64,000 bases of DNA from Planctomycetota bacterium (GCA_033763975.1 JANRJM010000002.1:124001-188000); one strand, 5' to 3'. Counted from the first letter of the stretch, positions 42,641 through 51,678 are shown. Translations and numbers: made by a program. The notes: generated by a model from the sequence alone, not told the origin.

Positions 42641-44275
42641 ATGCGCACCGCCAACCGCCTCGCCGTCCTCGCCGCCCCGCTCCTGCTCGCCGCCACGAGC
42701 ACGCACGCCGAGCCCGCCGCGCCGGGCGTGACGCACGTGCTGGTCATCGGCATCGACGGCCTGTCGCCCGAGGGCATCGAGATCTCCGACACGCCCCACA
42801 TGCGCCAACTCATCCGCGCCGGCTCGTGGACCATCAACGCCCGCGCCGTCCTGCCCACCTCCAGCGGCGCGAACTGGGCGTCGATGATCACCGGCGCCAC
42901 CCCGCCCCAGCACGGCGTCACGAGCAACGAGTGGGCGCACGACGCCCGCACGATCGAGCCCGCCGACGTCGGGCCCGAGGGCATCTTCCCGACGATCTTC
43001 GGGCGCGTGAAGGCCGCCCACCCCGACGCCCGCATCGCCGCCATCTACGAGTGGGGCGGGTTCTCGCCCCTGTGCGAGAAGAAGCCGCTCACGCTCGACC
43101 GGCACTGCTCCTCGCCCGAGCAGGTCGCCGACACCGCCCTCGCGTGGTTCGCCGAAGGCGCGCCGACGCTGACCTTCCTGCACCTGGACCACGTGGACAT
43201 CACCGGGCACGAGCAGGGCTGGTCGAGCGCGCCGTACATCCAGGCCGTCGAACGCGCCGACGCCATCATCGGACGCCTCATCTCGGGCCTGCGCACGCAC
43301 AACCTGCTGGAGTCCACGGCCATCATCGTCACGTCGGACCACGGCGGGATCGGCAACGGGCACGGCGGCGAGAGCATGGCCGAACTCGAGATCCCCTGGA
43401 TCATCAGCGGGCCGGGGATCGCCCAGGGCCGGCGGATCCTCGCGCCGGTGAACACCGAGGACACCGCGGCGACCGTCGCGATGCTGCTGGGCTCGACGCT
43501 GACGCCCGCCGCCACGGGCCGCCCCGTGAAGGCCGCCCTCGCGTCGTACCAGGGCCCGGACGTCGTCGCGTCCCCGCTCGTCCAGCGTCCCAAGCTGGGC
43601 CTCCCGCCCGGGCTGCACACCACCGGCACCATCACCATCCCGCTCTCGACGCGCGACGCGGACGTGGAGATCCGCTACACGACGGACGGCACGCCCGTGA
43701 CGCACCAGTCGCCTCTTTACGCCGCCCCCGTCTCGCTGTCGAAGAACGGCACGCTGCGCGCCCGCGCGTACGCGAAGGGCGGCGAGAGCGCCGAGGCGAT
43801 CGGCACGTACCGCGTGATCGCGCCCGACGCGCCCGGCGGCGTGCGGTTCGAGCGCTGCGCCTTCCCCGCCACGCTCGGCGAACTCCGCTCGATCCCGGAC
43901 TTCTCGCGCCTCACGCCCGCCGAGACCGGCGTCGTGCCCGAGATCATGCTCACCGAGGTTCTCCGCCGCCCCGTGGTCGCCGCCGCTCGATTCCGCGGGC
44001 AGATCACCATCCCCGAGTCCGGCACGTGGACGTTCGGGGTCTCGTCCGACGACGGCGTGCGCGTCTCGGTCCGCGGGCAGGTCGTGTGCGAGGACGAAGG
44101 CCGCCACGGCCCGCGCCTGCGCAGCGGCAAGACCACCCTCGCCGCCGGCACGTACGACATCGTCGTCGAATGGTTCAACGGCGGGGGCGGGGCGGCCCTG
44201 GATGTCTACTGGGCCGGCCCGGGCGTGCCCTTCCAGATCATCCCCACCGCCGCCCTCACCCCGCCCAAGGACTGA
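42641..44275 (+). CDS. Exported alkaline-phosphatase-superfamily phosphodiesterase with PA14 domain
   Basis: 544 residues with a signal peptide (1-23, THAE). The catalytic domain (about 30-290) has VIGIDGLSPEG, a nucleophile region PTSSGANWASMITG in which Ser replaces the usual Thr of nucleotide pyrophosphatases, DHVDITGHE and VTSDHGGIGNGHGG, all metal sites. Residues about 325-400 match a chitobiase-type C-terminal module (IRYTTDGTPVTHQSPLYAAP). The C-terminus (about 440-540) is a PA14-like carbohydrate-binding module (GTWTFGVSSDDGVRV). The combination suggests a phosphodiesterase targeted to surface glycan. A TATCGT hexamer lies about 50 bases upstream. Confidence 0.9.
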   Translation: MRTANRLAVLAAPLLLAATSTHAEPAAPGVTHVLVIGIDGLSPEGIEISDTPHMRQLIRAGSWTINARAVLPTSSGANWASMITGATPPQHGVTSNEWAHDARTIEPADVGPEGIFPTIFGRVKAAHPDARIAAIYEWGGFSPLCEKKPLTLDRHCSSPEQVADTALAWFAEGAPTLTFLHLDHVDITGHEQGWSSAPYIQAVERADAIIGRLISGLRTHNLLESTAIIVTSDHGGIGNGHGGESMAELEIPWIISGPGIAQGRRILAPVNTEDTAATVAMLLGSTLTPAATGRPVKAALASYQGPDVVASPLVQRPKLGLPPGLHTTGTITIPLSTRDADVEIRYTTDGTPVTHQSPLYAAPVSLSKNGTLRARAYAKGGESAEAIGTYRVIAPDAPGGVRFERCAFPATLGELRSIPDFSRLTPAETGVVPEIMLTEVLRRPVVAAARFRGQITIPESGTWTFGVSSDDGVRVSVRGQVVCEDEGRHGPRLRSGKTTLAAGTYDIVVEWFNGGGGAALDVYWAGPGVPFQIIPTAALTPPKD

Positions 44276-44328
44276 CCGCCGCACGCGCGGCCCGCGCGGC
44301 CCCCCGAACCCGCGGGCCACCGCGCCAG

Positions 44329-44334
44329 TACGAT
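44329..44334 (+). promoter_or_regulatory. Candidate -10 element of a small membrane protein gene (leaderless)
   Basis: TACGAT, 6 bases before the GTG at 44341; no ribosome-binding site. Confidence 0.45.
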
Positions 44335-44340
44335 CTTCGC

Positions 44341-44655
44341 GTGATCCGCGTCACGACCATCCGCACGTGGTCCGGCGGCCCCGGCTCGCCGGGTCCGAAC
44401 GGCCCGCGCCCGTCGAGGTCGTCGCGTCTCGCGGCCACCGTGCTCCTGTCGCTCTTCGCGGGCGCGCTCCTGCTGCTCCTTCTGCCGCTCGTGCTGATCG
44501 CGCTGGTCGTGGGCGGGGTGTTCGTCGCGGGCGCGTATCTCGCGGGCGTGCTGATGCGCCCGCGCGTGGCCGGGCCCGCGCCCGTGCCGCGACACGACGG
44601 CGAGGGGCGCGAGAACGTCCGCGTCCTGACGCCCCGCGCGGACGCCGGGGAGTAG
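44341..44655 (+). CDS. Small membrane protein of unknown function
   Basis: 104 residues from GTG. After a Pro/Gly/Ser-rich start, a long hydrophobic block (about 30-70: LLSLFAGALLLLLLPLVLIA, then VGGVFVAGAYLAGVLM) forms one or two transmembrane helices. A basic, polar tail ends the protein. No family recognised. It is followed after 6 bases by the zinc-ribbon gene at 44662 and probably cotranscribed with it. Confidence 0.6.
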   Translation: MIRVTTIRTWSGGPGSPGPNGPRPSRSSRLAATVLLSLFAGALLLLLLPLVLIALVVGGVFVAGAYLAGVLMRPRVAGPAPVPRHDGEGRENVRVLTPRADAGE

Positions 44656-44661
44656 CCGCCC

Positions 44662-45090
44662 GTGCCGCGCTGCCCGACCTGCGACTACGACCTGTCAGGG
44701 CTGCTGAACGAGCAGACGGGCATCGCCGTGTGCCCGGAGTGCAACGCGGCGTGGTCCGACACGCTCGAGAAGGGCCTGGTCGCGTGGCCCGGGTGGGGAG
44801 CGCTGCTGCTCCGCGCCACGATCATCCCCGGCGCGTTCTGGGCGCTCACGCTCATCCTGCACGGGATCGGCTCGGCGTCCGGCCCGTCGATGTGGCGGAC
44901 CGCCGCGTGGGCCCTGACGTTCACGCCCTTCCTGGCCGGCTGCGTGGCGTCCATCTTCCTCGCGCGTCACTATGTGCAGGCCCCGCGCGTGCGCCGCCCG
45001 CACGGGGGGCTCATCTTCGGCGTCTGCATCGGCGTCGTCGTCTCGCTCGAAGCGATGGGCCTGCTGCTCGTGCGCCTCATCGCGATCTAG
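44662..45090 (+). CDS. Small zinc-ribbon membrane protein
   Basis: 142 residues, GTG start, 6 bases after the preceding small membrane gene. The N-terminal zinc-ribbon motif CPTCDYDLSGL...VCPEC (residues 4-27) is followed by three transmembrane helices (ALLLRATIIPGAFWALTLIL, AWALTFTPFLAGCVASIFLA and FGVCIGVVVSLEAMGLLLVR). The plan matches the larger protein at 40621-41427, pointing to a local family. Function unknown. Confidence 0.7.
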   Translation: MPRCPTCDYDLSGLLNEQTGIAVCPECNAAWSDTLEKGLVAWPGWGALLLRATIIPGAFWALTLILHGIGSASGPSMWRTAAWALTFTPFLAGCVASIFLARHYVQAPRVRRPHGGLIFGVCIGVVVSLEAMGLLLVRLIAI

Positions 45091-45098
45091 CGGGCGCC

Positions 45099-46244
45099 TC
45101 AGCCCATGCGGGGCAGGCTCGCGACGTGCAGCGTCTGCGTCGGGAAGGCGAAGTTCACCCGCATCTCGCCCAGGCGCCGGACGAGCTCGAGGTTGATCGC
45201 CTGCTGCATGTCCATGTACTTGTTGTAGTCGGGATCGAGCATCCAGTACACGACCTCGTAGTCGAGCGACGACGCGCCGAAGCCCTGGAAGTGCGCCCGG
45301 TCGAAGCGCACGCCCGACTGCGCCGAGATGATCTCGCGCACGGCGCGCGAGATCGCCTCGAGCGTCTCGGGGGGCGTCCCGTACTCGACCCCGAACTTGA
45401 ACACCACCCGGCGCTCGCGCATGCGCTTGTAGTTCTGGATGCGGCTGCTCAGCAGGTCGGTGTTCGTGAAGATGAGCTGCTCGCCCGAGAGCGCGCGCAC
45501 GCGCGTCGTCTTGATCCCGATCTCTTCGACCGTGCCCATCTGCTGCCCGACGATGATGAAATCGCCCACCTCGAAGGGCTTGTCGAACGTGATCGACAGC
45601 GACCCGAAGACGTCGCCCAGGATGCTCTGCGTCGCGAGCGCCACCGCCAGCCCGCCGATGCCCAGCCCCGCGACCAAGGCCGTGACGTTCACCCCGAGGT
45701 TGTCGAGCGCCAGCAGCGTGATGACCGAGTACACCGCGAGCAGCACCAGGAACCGCACGGCGGCCATCGACGCCTTCACCTGGCGCTCGCCGACGTCCAC
45801 GCCCTCGCCCGCGCGCCGGCGCATGAACCACACCAGCCCCCAGTCCACCGCCGCCGTCGCCCAGATCACCGCCTGCACGCCCACCAGCAGCACCACCAGC
45901 GCCTCGGCCCCCTCCTGCGCGATGCCCGACAGCTCCAGCCCCAGCACGCCCACCCGCACCGAGATCGCCAGCACGAGCGTGATGCTCGTGCGCACCGCGA
46001 TCTGGCGCAGCAGCTCCCACACGGGCGAGAACTTCCGCTCGGCGGCCTTGCGCGCCCGCGCCACGAGCACGCCCCGCACCACCAGCAGCACCAGGAACAT
46101 GCCCGCCGCGACCAGCCCCGCGACGAGCCATGCCGCCGCCGTGTTCCCCAGGAACGTGCGCGCTGTCAGCACCGGCGCCACGTCGCCCAGCACCTCCGCC
46201 GCATGCTCGTACAGGCCCGTCACATCCGCCGTCGCGCCGCTCAT
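45099..46244 (-). CDS. mscS: MscS-type mechanosensitive channel
   Basis: 381 residues. Several N-terminal helices are followed by the MscS pore helix and beta domain: ALVAGLGIGGLAVALATQSI, LGDVFGSLSITFDKPFEVGD, FIIVGQQMGTVEEIGIKTTR and a C-terminal alpha/beta domain (VVFKFGVEYGTPPETLEAIS). Such channels open on membrane tension and release solutes during osmotic downshift. The extra N-terminal helices compared with E. coli MscS are usual for the YbdG/YnaI-like branch. GGGGAG precedes the ATG. Convergent with the zinc-ribbon gene, 8 bases apart. Confidence 0.93.
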   Translation of the reverse strand: MSGATADVTGLYEHAAEVLGDVAPVLTARTFLGNTAAAWLVAGLVAAGMFLVLLVVRGVLVARARKAAERKFSPVWELLRQIAVRTSITLVLAISVRVGVLGLELSGIAQEGAEALVVLLVGVQAVIWATAAVDWGLVWFMRRRAGEGVDVGERQVKASMAAVRFLVLLAVYSVITLLALDNLGVNVTALVAGLGIGGLAVALATQSILGDVFGSLSITFDKPFEVGDFIIVGQQMGTVEEIGIKTTRVRALSGEQLIFTNTDLLSSRIQNYKRMRERRVVFKFGVEYGTPPETLEAISRAVREIISAQSGVRFDRAHFQGFGASSLDYEVVYWMLDPDYNKYMDMQQAINLELVRRLGEMRVNFAFPTQTLHVASLPRMG

Positions 46245-46325
46245 GCCACATCTCCCCGGCGCCGCCGTGCGCGGCGTGCGTCCGCCCCTCGCGGGTCTTT
46301 CATCCTTGCCGCCCCGTTCGCTCGA

Positions 46326-47408
46326 TCAAGCCCCGGGGCGGGGCCCCGCGACGGGCGCCAGGTCGTCGGGAGAAAGGGGCGTGTCGGCGTCGACGTCGCG
46401 CGCCAGCGAGCGCCCGATGGTGCCCCGCAGGTCGCGCGCGGGCACGCCCGTACCGGGGCGCTTCACCGTGAGGTCCGCGCCGGTCAGCACGTGCCCGGCG
46501 CGCAGCGCCCGCGTCGTCGTCAGGCTCTGGCGCGACACACGCCGCACGTCCTCCTCGCACACCAGCACGCGCTTGCGTGCCGGCTGCAGCTCGATCGTGT
46601 CCGAGGGCCCGTCGCCGCCGCGCCGCCGCGCCGCCGCGCAGTACGCGCCGAACGCCTCGGGTTCCAGCGATGCGCGGTGATCGGGCCCGGGCGCGCGCCG
46701 GTCGTAGGTCATGTGCTTCTCGAGCACGCACGCCCCGTGCGCCACCGCCGCCAGCGCGCTCTCGCCCGCGTCGGGCGTGTGGTCGCTGTACCCGGTCGGC
46801 AGCCCCAGCGCTTCGCGCAGCGCGAGCACCCCGCCGAACTCCGCGTCCTCGAAGCGCGTGGGGTAGCTGCTCACGCACTGCATCACCGCGAGGCGGCCCG
46901 ACGCGTCGGCCAGCCACGACACGCCCTCGCGCACCTCCTCGAGCGTGCTCGCCCCGGTGCTCACCACCAGCGGGCGCCCGGTCGAGGCGAGCGCTTCGAG
47001 CAGCGGGCGGTTCACGATGTCCGGGCTCGCGCTCTTGAACGCGTCCCAGGCGATCGCCGCCGTCGGCGCCACGTGCTCGACGCTGAACACGCTCACGATC
47101 GCGTGCACGCCTAGCCGGTGCGCCTCCGCGGCGCACGCCGCCAGATCGTCGAGCGAGAGTTCCAGCCGGCGCAGCATCTCCAGCGGGTCGGTCTCGCCGG
47201 CGGCTCGCTGGTACGCCGCCAGTTTCGCGGCCTTGCTCATCAGCCGGTCGGCCTCGAAGTACTGGAACTTCACCGCGTCGGCCCCGGCCTTTGCCGCCAG
47301 CCGCGTCAGCTCCACCGCGCGCGCCGCGTCCCCGTCGTGATTGACGCCGATCTCGGCGATCACGTACACGGGCGCGCCAGTCCCGATCTCGCGGTCGCCG
47401 ATCCTCAC
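46326..47408 (-). CDS. neuB: NeuB-family nonulosonic acid synthase
   Basis: 360 residues. The enzyme condenses phosphoenolpyruvate with an N-acetylated hexose to make a sialic-, pseudaminic- or legionaminic-type acid. The TIM-barrel domain shows VYVIAEIGVNHDGD, AGADAVKFQYFEADRL, VVSTGASTLEEV, MQCVSSYPT, LPTGYSDHTPD and VLEKHMTYDRRAPGPDHR; a C-terminal SAF (antifreeze-like) domain spans about 290-350 (RALRAGHVLTGADLTVKRPG). The start GTG overlaps the stop of the upstream CMP-sugar synthetase gene (GTGA). The exact sugar cannot be read from sequence. Confidence 0.92.
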   Translation of the reverse strand: MRIGDREIGTGAPVYVIAEIGVNHDGDAARAVELTRLAAKAGADAVKFQYFEADRLMSKAAKLAAYQRAAGETDPLEMLRRLELSLDDLAACAAEAHRLGVHAIVSVFSVEHVAPTAAIAWDAFKSASPDIVNRPLLEALASTGRPLVVSTGASTLEEVREGVSWLADASGRLAVMQCVSSYPTRFEDAEFGGVLALREALGLPTGYSDHTPDAGESALAAVAHGACVLEKHMTYDRRAPGPDHRASLEPEAFGAYCAAARRRGGDGPSDTIELQPARKRVLVCEEDVRRVSRQSLTTTRALRAGHVLTGADLTVKRPGTGVPARDLRGTIGRSLARDVDADTPLSPDDLAPVAGPRPGA

Positions 47409-48175
47409 GCCCGCCCCCGCAGCAGCGCGTCGGCCACCAGCACGTCCACTTCCGCGTCGATGTCCACCACGCTCCCCTCCTCGTTCACGATGCCACGCCG
47501 ATCGACCCCGAAGAACGCGTGCGGCCCGGGCGGCGCGCCCGCCCCGAGCATCAGCGCACGCCACGTCAGCGCGATCACCCCGCCGTCGGGCACGAACGCG
47601 GGCGGCAGGTCTTGGCGGCGGAACACGCCGTGGTTCAGCACGTCGCCCTCCCAGGGGCCCACGCGCCCGGCGTCATCCAGCCGCGCCGTCCACCACGGGT
47701 GGTGCTTGCCCACGCGCTGGTAGCTCTGCACGCTGTCGCACCCGCTGGCGTCGAGCAGCGCGAGCGCGCGATCCGTGAGTTCGGGCGGACGCACCGGCAC
47801 GTTCGCGTAGAGGATCGCGAGCGGCGTGCTCTGCGTCACGCCGCGGCCTGTTTCCTCGTGCGCCTCGGCATGGGTGGCACAGGCGTCCGGCCTGTGCTCG
47901 CGCGCCCACGCCGCCGCGTGCCTCGCCGCGTCGTCGACCCGCGCCGTGTCGCTCGCCAGGTCGGCGGGGCGCTCCGCGACTTCCGCGCCCATCGACCGCG
48001 CCACGTCCATCGCGCGCGGGTCGTCGGTCGAGACGATGACCCGCGACACGCGGGCCGAACGCTGCGCGTGCAGGATCGTCCACGCGATGCAGGGCCTGCC
48101 CGCGACGTCGCGCACGTTCTTCCCGGGCACGCCCTTGCTGCCCGCGCGCGCGAGGATGATCGCCCATGCGCTCAT
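47405..48175 (-). CDS. neuA: CMP-nonulosonate cytidylyltransferase-like protein with repeat-derived insert
   Basis: 256 residues of the NeuA/PseF/KdsB nucleotidyltransferase family, activating the nonulosonic acid with CTP. The N-terminal loop AIILARAGSKGVPGKNVRDV, VSTDDPRAMDVARSMGAEV, and the C-terminal VDIDAEVDVLVADALL are family features. An insert of about 25 residues (from EHRPDACATHAEAHEETGRG) sits where the family has a short loop before LAILYANVPVRP; its DNA contains the interspersed palindromic repeat of this window. The ATG overlaps the stop of the DUF115 gene (ATGA). Confidence 0.87.
   Translation of the reverse strand: MSAWAIILARAGSKGVPGKNVRDVAGRPCIAWTILHAQRSARVSRVIVSTDDPRAMDVARSMGAEVAERPADLASDTARVDDAARHAAAWAREHRPDACATHAEAHEETGRGVTQSTPLAILYANVPVRPPELTDRALALLDASGCDSVQSYQRVGKHHPWWTARLDDAGRVGPWEGDVLNHGVFRRQDLPPAFVPDGGVIALTWRALMLGAGAPPGPHAFFGVDRRGIVNEEGSVVDIDAEVDVLVADALLRGRA
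47868..47900 (+). repeat. Interspersed palindromic repeat inside the neuA-like gene
   Basis: TGGGTGGCACAGGCGTCCGG followed by CCTGTGC; GCACAGGC and GCCTGTGC form an 8-bp stem with a 5-base loop. The same core occurs intergenically at 10154-10190 and 19805-19862. Here it is read in frame on the other strand as part of a protein insert. Confidence 0.65.
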
Positions 48176-51100
48176 GCCACGCCCCCGGCCTGCGCCAGCG
48201 CCGCGGCGTCGGCGTGCTCGTCCTCGCGCACGTCGACCGCCCGCACGACGCGCCGCGACCACGCGAGCCGTGCCGCGACGCTCGGCGGCAGGGGCAGCGG
48301 CTCGACGCGAGCGCCCGGCCTCGCCTCGCGGGGCGGCTCGATCACGCACGCGCCCGCGCCCAGCAGCCCCCGGTTGTAGAAGCTCTCCATCTCGTCGAGC
48401 ACCTCGTCGCGCTTCTCGATCGCCGGCACCACCCACCACGGGCCGCCCTCGGCGCCTGCGTCGTCGCCCGGCGAGTCGCCCTCGCGGCGTTGCCTCGCAC
48501 GCTCGCACAGCGACCGCACGCCCTCGCGCACCGCGTGCAGCCCCCGCTCGCCCGTCAGCGCCTCGTAGGTCTCCTCCGTGTCGGCCACGCCCTCGACCCA
48601 CACGACGTCCGCCAGGCGCAGCGCGCGCCGGTCGGCGTGCCCCACGCCCGCCAGGCGCGTGCGCACGCACACGGCGCTCGCGCCGAACGCCCCCGCCGCG
48701 GCGGCGAACTCGGTGACGCCCGGCACTTCGAGCGCGTCGCAGCCCTCGCCCGCGAGCGTGACCGTCGGGTGATCGCCCGCGGCGATCTGCTCGCGCAGCG
48801 CCGCGAGCACGACCGGCCGGTTCATGGCGCGCGACATCGGCACCGTGATCGCTTCGGCGGGCCCTTCGGCGTGCAGCCCCGCCCGGCTTGTGGCGTCGAC
48901 GATCGTCCGCGCGTCGGCGGCAACCCAGTCGATCCCCGCGAGCGCGCCCCGCAGGCGCTCGCGCTGGCGGGGCGTGTCGGGGATGAGCCGCACGAGCGCG
49001 TCGCGCAGCGCGGGCTCGACCTCCACGCACACGGGCTTGGAGATCGGGTCGGCCTGCGGGGCGATGGGGTGGTAGCCCAGGATCGCGCCGATGGTCGCGG
49101 CGCTCCCGCCGACGCGCGCCAGTTCCTCGACCAGCGGTCGCGCCAGCAGCACGCCGCACAGGCCGGGGGCGGCGGGCGCGAAGGTCATGGGGTGCGCGTC
49201 GGGGCGTTCGTCGTGGCGCTCGACGAGCGCATCGGTGAGCGCGGGGTCGGTGAGCGCCCAATCGGCCCCGAGCACGACGCCGGCGGTGGCGTCGAGGCGC
49301 GCCATCTCGCGCGCCATCGTGTGGGGCGCCAGGCACTCGTCCGCCGCGCTCAGGTTCCCCCGCCCGCCGCGCCACGCGGGGCGCGACCACGCCCGCCCGG
49401 CGCCCACCCACCCGGCGCGGGCGGCGTCGCGCGGGTCGGCGTGCGCGAACTCGAGACGCAGCCCGGCGGGGGGCGTGCCGGCCAGGCGGCGCGCCGTGTC
49501 GGTGTCGTCCGCGATCAGCGCCACGCCCGCCAGCCGCACGCACCGCGCGAGGCGCGCCAGCAGCAGGCGCAGCGGGTTCATCCCGGGCGCGAACTCCGCC
49601 GACAGATCGCGGGGCAGGCCCAGCCCGCTGCGCTGCGCATCCACCCGCACGAACGCCCAGGCCCGCGCCCGCTCGTGCCGCCCCCTGCCGGGGGTGCTGT
49701 CGTCCGCGCCGGGGGCGGGCGCCGCGGCGTGCTCGCGCGTCCGCAGCGGGCCACCCGCGAGCGCCACGAGCGCGTCGTCGAGCATGCCCGTCACCAGCCC
49801 GGCCGCGTCGCCCAGCCACTCGACGTTCTTGAGGTCGCGCTCGATCTCGCGCTTCTGGCGCGCGACGCCCGTCAGCCCTTCCGCGGCGATCGCGCGGTCC
49901 GCGCGGTATCGATTCAGTTGACCCGCCTGGTTCACGTGCTGCACGAGCCAGTGCGCCGGGCTCGCCGCGGCACGCGTGCCGATGTCGTGCACGCGCCCGA
50001 TGAGCGCGTTGACGCGTGCCTGGTCGGCGTGGCGCTCCAGCATCTCGCGCAGCACGCCCGTCGCCTCGCGGGCCAGGTCGCCCACGCGCCCGCTCTCGCG
50101 GCGCAGCTCGCGCAGCCGCCCCGCGACGCGCTCCAGCCGCTCGGCGCGCGCGCGTGCATCCGCCACGCCCGGCGCCGGCAGCGCGAGCGCACCCGCCGGG
50201 CCGGCGCCGGCGTGCTGTTCCAAGGCTTCGGCGAGGGTCATGGTCGTCGTGTGGAGCTTGCGCACGCCCCCCTCGGTGGCGTCGATCACGCGGAGGCCCT
50301 TCGCCGCGTCGCGCCCGAAGTCACGCTCGAACTGCACGAGGTACGTCGACATCTGCTCGTCGGTGTAGATCGTCCGCCCGTGCACGTCCTCCGCCCGGCG
50401 CAGCAGGCTGCGCATCCGTGCGATCCGCTGCCACTCCAGCATCTCCAGCGTGTTGACCTCGCTGAGCTCGCCCCCCCACACGGCGTGGATCGCGGCCCCG
50501 GGCGCGTAGTACTGGCCGTCGCTGAACCCCAGGTCCTGCCCGATCAGCACCACCGGATCACACCCCAGGTGGCGCGCCAGGTAGTACGCCAGATGCGCGA
50601 CCGTCGCGCCCGGCGGCAGGCGCCCCATGTCGCGCGCCAGCCCCGCCCCCAGGATCTGATCCAGCACCTCGTCGCCCGCGCAGCGGATCGCCCCCGGGAA
50701 CGCCTGCAGGATCGCCGGGTTCGCCTTGGGCTCGGCCACCAGCGTCACGCCCTCGACTTCCGCCGGCGTCAGCCCCTCGTAGAACCGGCGGCTCATCTCG
50801 TGGTAGTCCAGCGCCGTCACGAAGTGCGGGCGGATGCCCCGGGCCAACAGCGTCTTCAGCACCGTCTGCACCGCGATGATCACCACCCGGTCGCGCACGC
50901 CAGGCCTGGCCAGCAGTTCCACGTTGCGGCGCAGGCTCGGCCCCGCCGCCACCACCACCGCCGCCCGGCCCGCCGCGGCCCCGGCGAGGTCCGCCACGCC
51001 CGGCCCGCCCGCGTACCACCGCAGGTTCTGCAGCAGGTTCCGCACCGTGACGTCGACCTGCACGAGCGTCGTGACGACGTTCGTGCGCACCGCCTTCATC

Positions 51101-51678
51101 ACCTGCGTCAGGCTGGCCGAGAATCGCTCGCGCGACACGCCCAGGCGCGCCGCGCTCGCCGGGTGGGCCAGCAGCTTCAGCCCCGAGCCCACCACCGCTT
51201 CCATGCCCTGCAACGCCGAGGCGATCGCGCCGGTGTCGTGCTCGTCGGCCAGCAGCACGACGTTCCCGCGGAAGACGCCCGTGAAATCCTCGCGCGAGAG
51301 CACGGCCCGCAGCAACGCCGCGTCGGGCTCGAACACGATCACCGCGCCATGGCGCCCGTACCGCTCGGCGAGCGCCCGCACATGGTGCCCCAGCCCGAAC
51401 CCCAGCACCGCCGTCGCCGCGTGCGCCACGACATCGACCTGGGCCGCGAGCTTCGCGCCCTCCTCGCGCGGGCCCCGGCGGCTGGCCAACTGACGCACCA
51501 CCCCGGCCGCGTCGCGCACCCATCCGGTGAGCCCGGCGTCGGGCGCCATCTCCAGCGACGCGCTCCCCGCCGCCACCGCGTCGGGGGCGGCCCGCACCAT
51601 CTCCGCGGCCCGGGCGCTCCGCGCGCCCAGCGCCCGCAGGTTCGCCTCCAGCACGCGATTGTCCGGCGCCTTCGTCAC
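48172..51678 (-). CDS. DUF115/Maf-type glycosylation protein fused to nucleotidyltransferase-like and degenerate radical-SAM-like domains
   Basis: 1168 residues, GTG start with GGGGGAC upstream. Residues about 80-480 match DUF115 (Maf/MptE-like): VLGFGLGHHV, VVVAAGPSLRRNVELL (245-249 is AGPSL), FVTALDYHE, VAEPKANPAIL and VVLIGQDLGFSDGQYYAPG. Maf proteins move nonulosonic acids onto flagellin. Residues about 660-880 resemble SpsF-like nucleotidyltransferases (NPLRLLLARLARCVRLAGVA, VVLGADWALTDPAL, PGLCGVLLARPL). Residues about 910-1120 look like a radical-SAM barrel (VTLAGEGCDALEVPG, EVLDEMESFYNRGLLGAGA) in which the CxxxCxxC cluster is missing. First gene of a coupled operon with neuA and neuB. 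Confidence 0.8.
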   Translation of the reverse strand: MTKAPDNRVLEANLRALGARSARAAEMVRAAPDAVAAGSASLEMAPDAGLTGWVRDAAGVVRQLASRRGPREEGAKLAAQVDVVAHAATAVLGFGLGHHVRALAERYGRHGAVIVFEPDAALLRAVLSREDFTGVFRGNVVLLADEHDTGAIASALQGMEAVVGSGLKLLAHPASAARLGVSRERFSASLTQVMKAVRTNVVTTLVQVDVTVRNLLQNLRWYAGGPGVADLAGAAAGRAAVVVAAGPSLRRNVELLARPGVRDRVVIIAVQTVLKTLLARGIRPHFVTALDYHEMSRRFYEGLTPAEVEGVTLVAEPKANPAILQAFPGAIRCAGDEVLDQILGAGLARDMGRLPPGATVAHLAYYLARHLGCDPVVLIGQDLGFSDGQYYAPGAAIHAVWGGELSEVNTLEMLEWQRIARMRSLLRRAEDVHGRTIYTDEQMSTYLVQFERDFGRDAAKGLRVIDATEGGVRKLHTTTMTLAEALEQHAGAGPAGALALPAPGVADARARAERLERVAGRLRELRRESGRVGDLAREATGVLREMLERHADQARVNALIGRVHDIGTRAAASPAHWLVQHVNQAGQLNRYRADRAIAAEGLTGVARQKREIERDLKNVEWLGDAAGLVTGMLDDALVALAGGPLRTREHAAAPAPGADDSTPGRGRHERARAWAFVRVDAQRSGLGLPRDLSAEFAPGMNPLRLLLARLARCVRLAGVALIADDTDTARRLAGTPPAGLRLEFAHADPRDAARAGWVGAGRAWSRPAWRGGRGNLSAADECLAPHTMAREMARLDATAGVVLGADWALTDPALTDALVERHDERPDAHPMTFAPAAPGLCGVLLARPLVEELARVGGSAATIGAILGYHPIAPQADPISKPVCVEVEPALRDALVRLIPDTPRQRERLRGALAGIDWVAADARTIVDATSRAGLHAEGPAEAITVPMSRAMNRPVVLAALREQIAAGDHPTVTLAGEGCDALEVPGVTEFAAAAGAFGASAVCVRTRLAGVGHADRRALRLADVVWVEGVADTEETYEALTGERGLHAVREGVRSLCERARQRREGDSPGDDAGAEGGPWWVVPAIEKRDEVLDEMESFYNRGLLGAGACVIEPPREARPGARVEPLPLPPSVAARLAWSRRVVRAVDVREDEHADAAALAQAGGVA

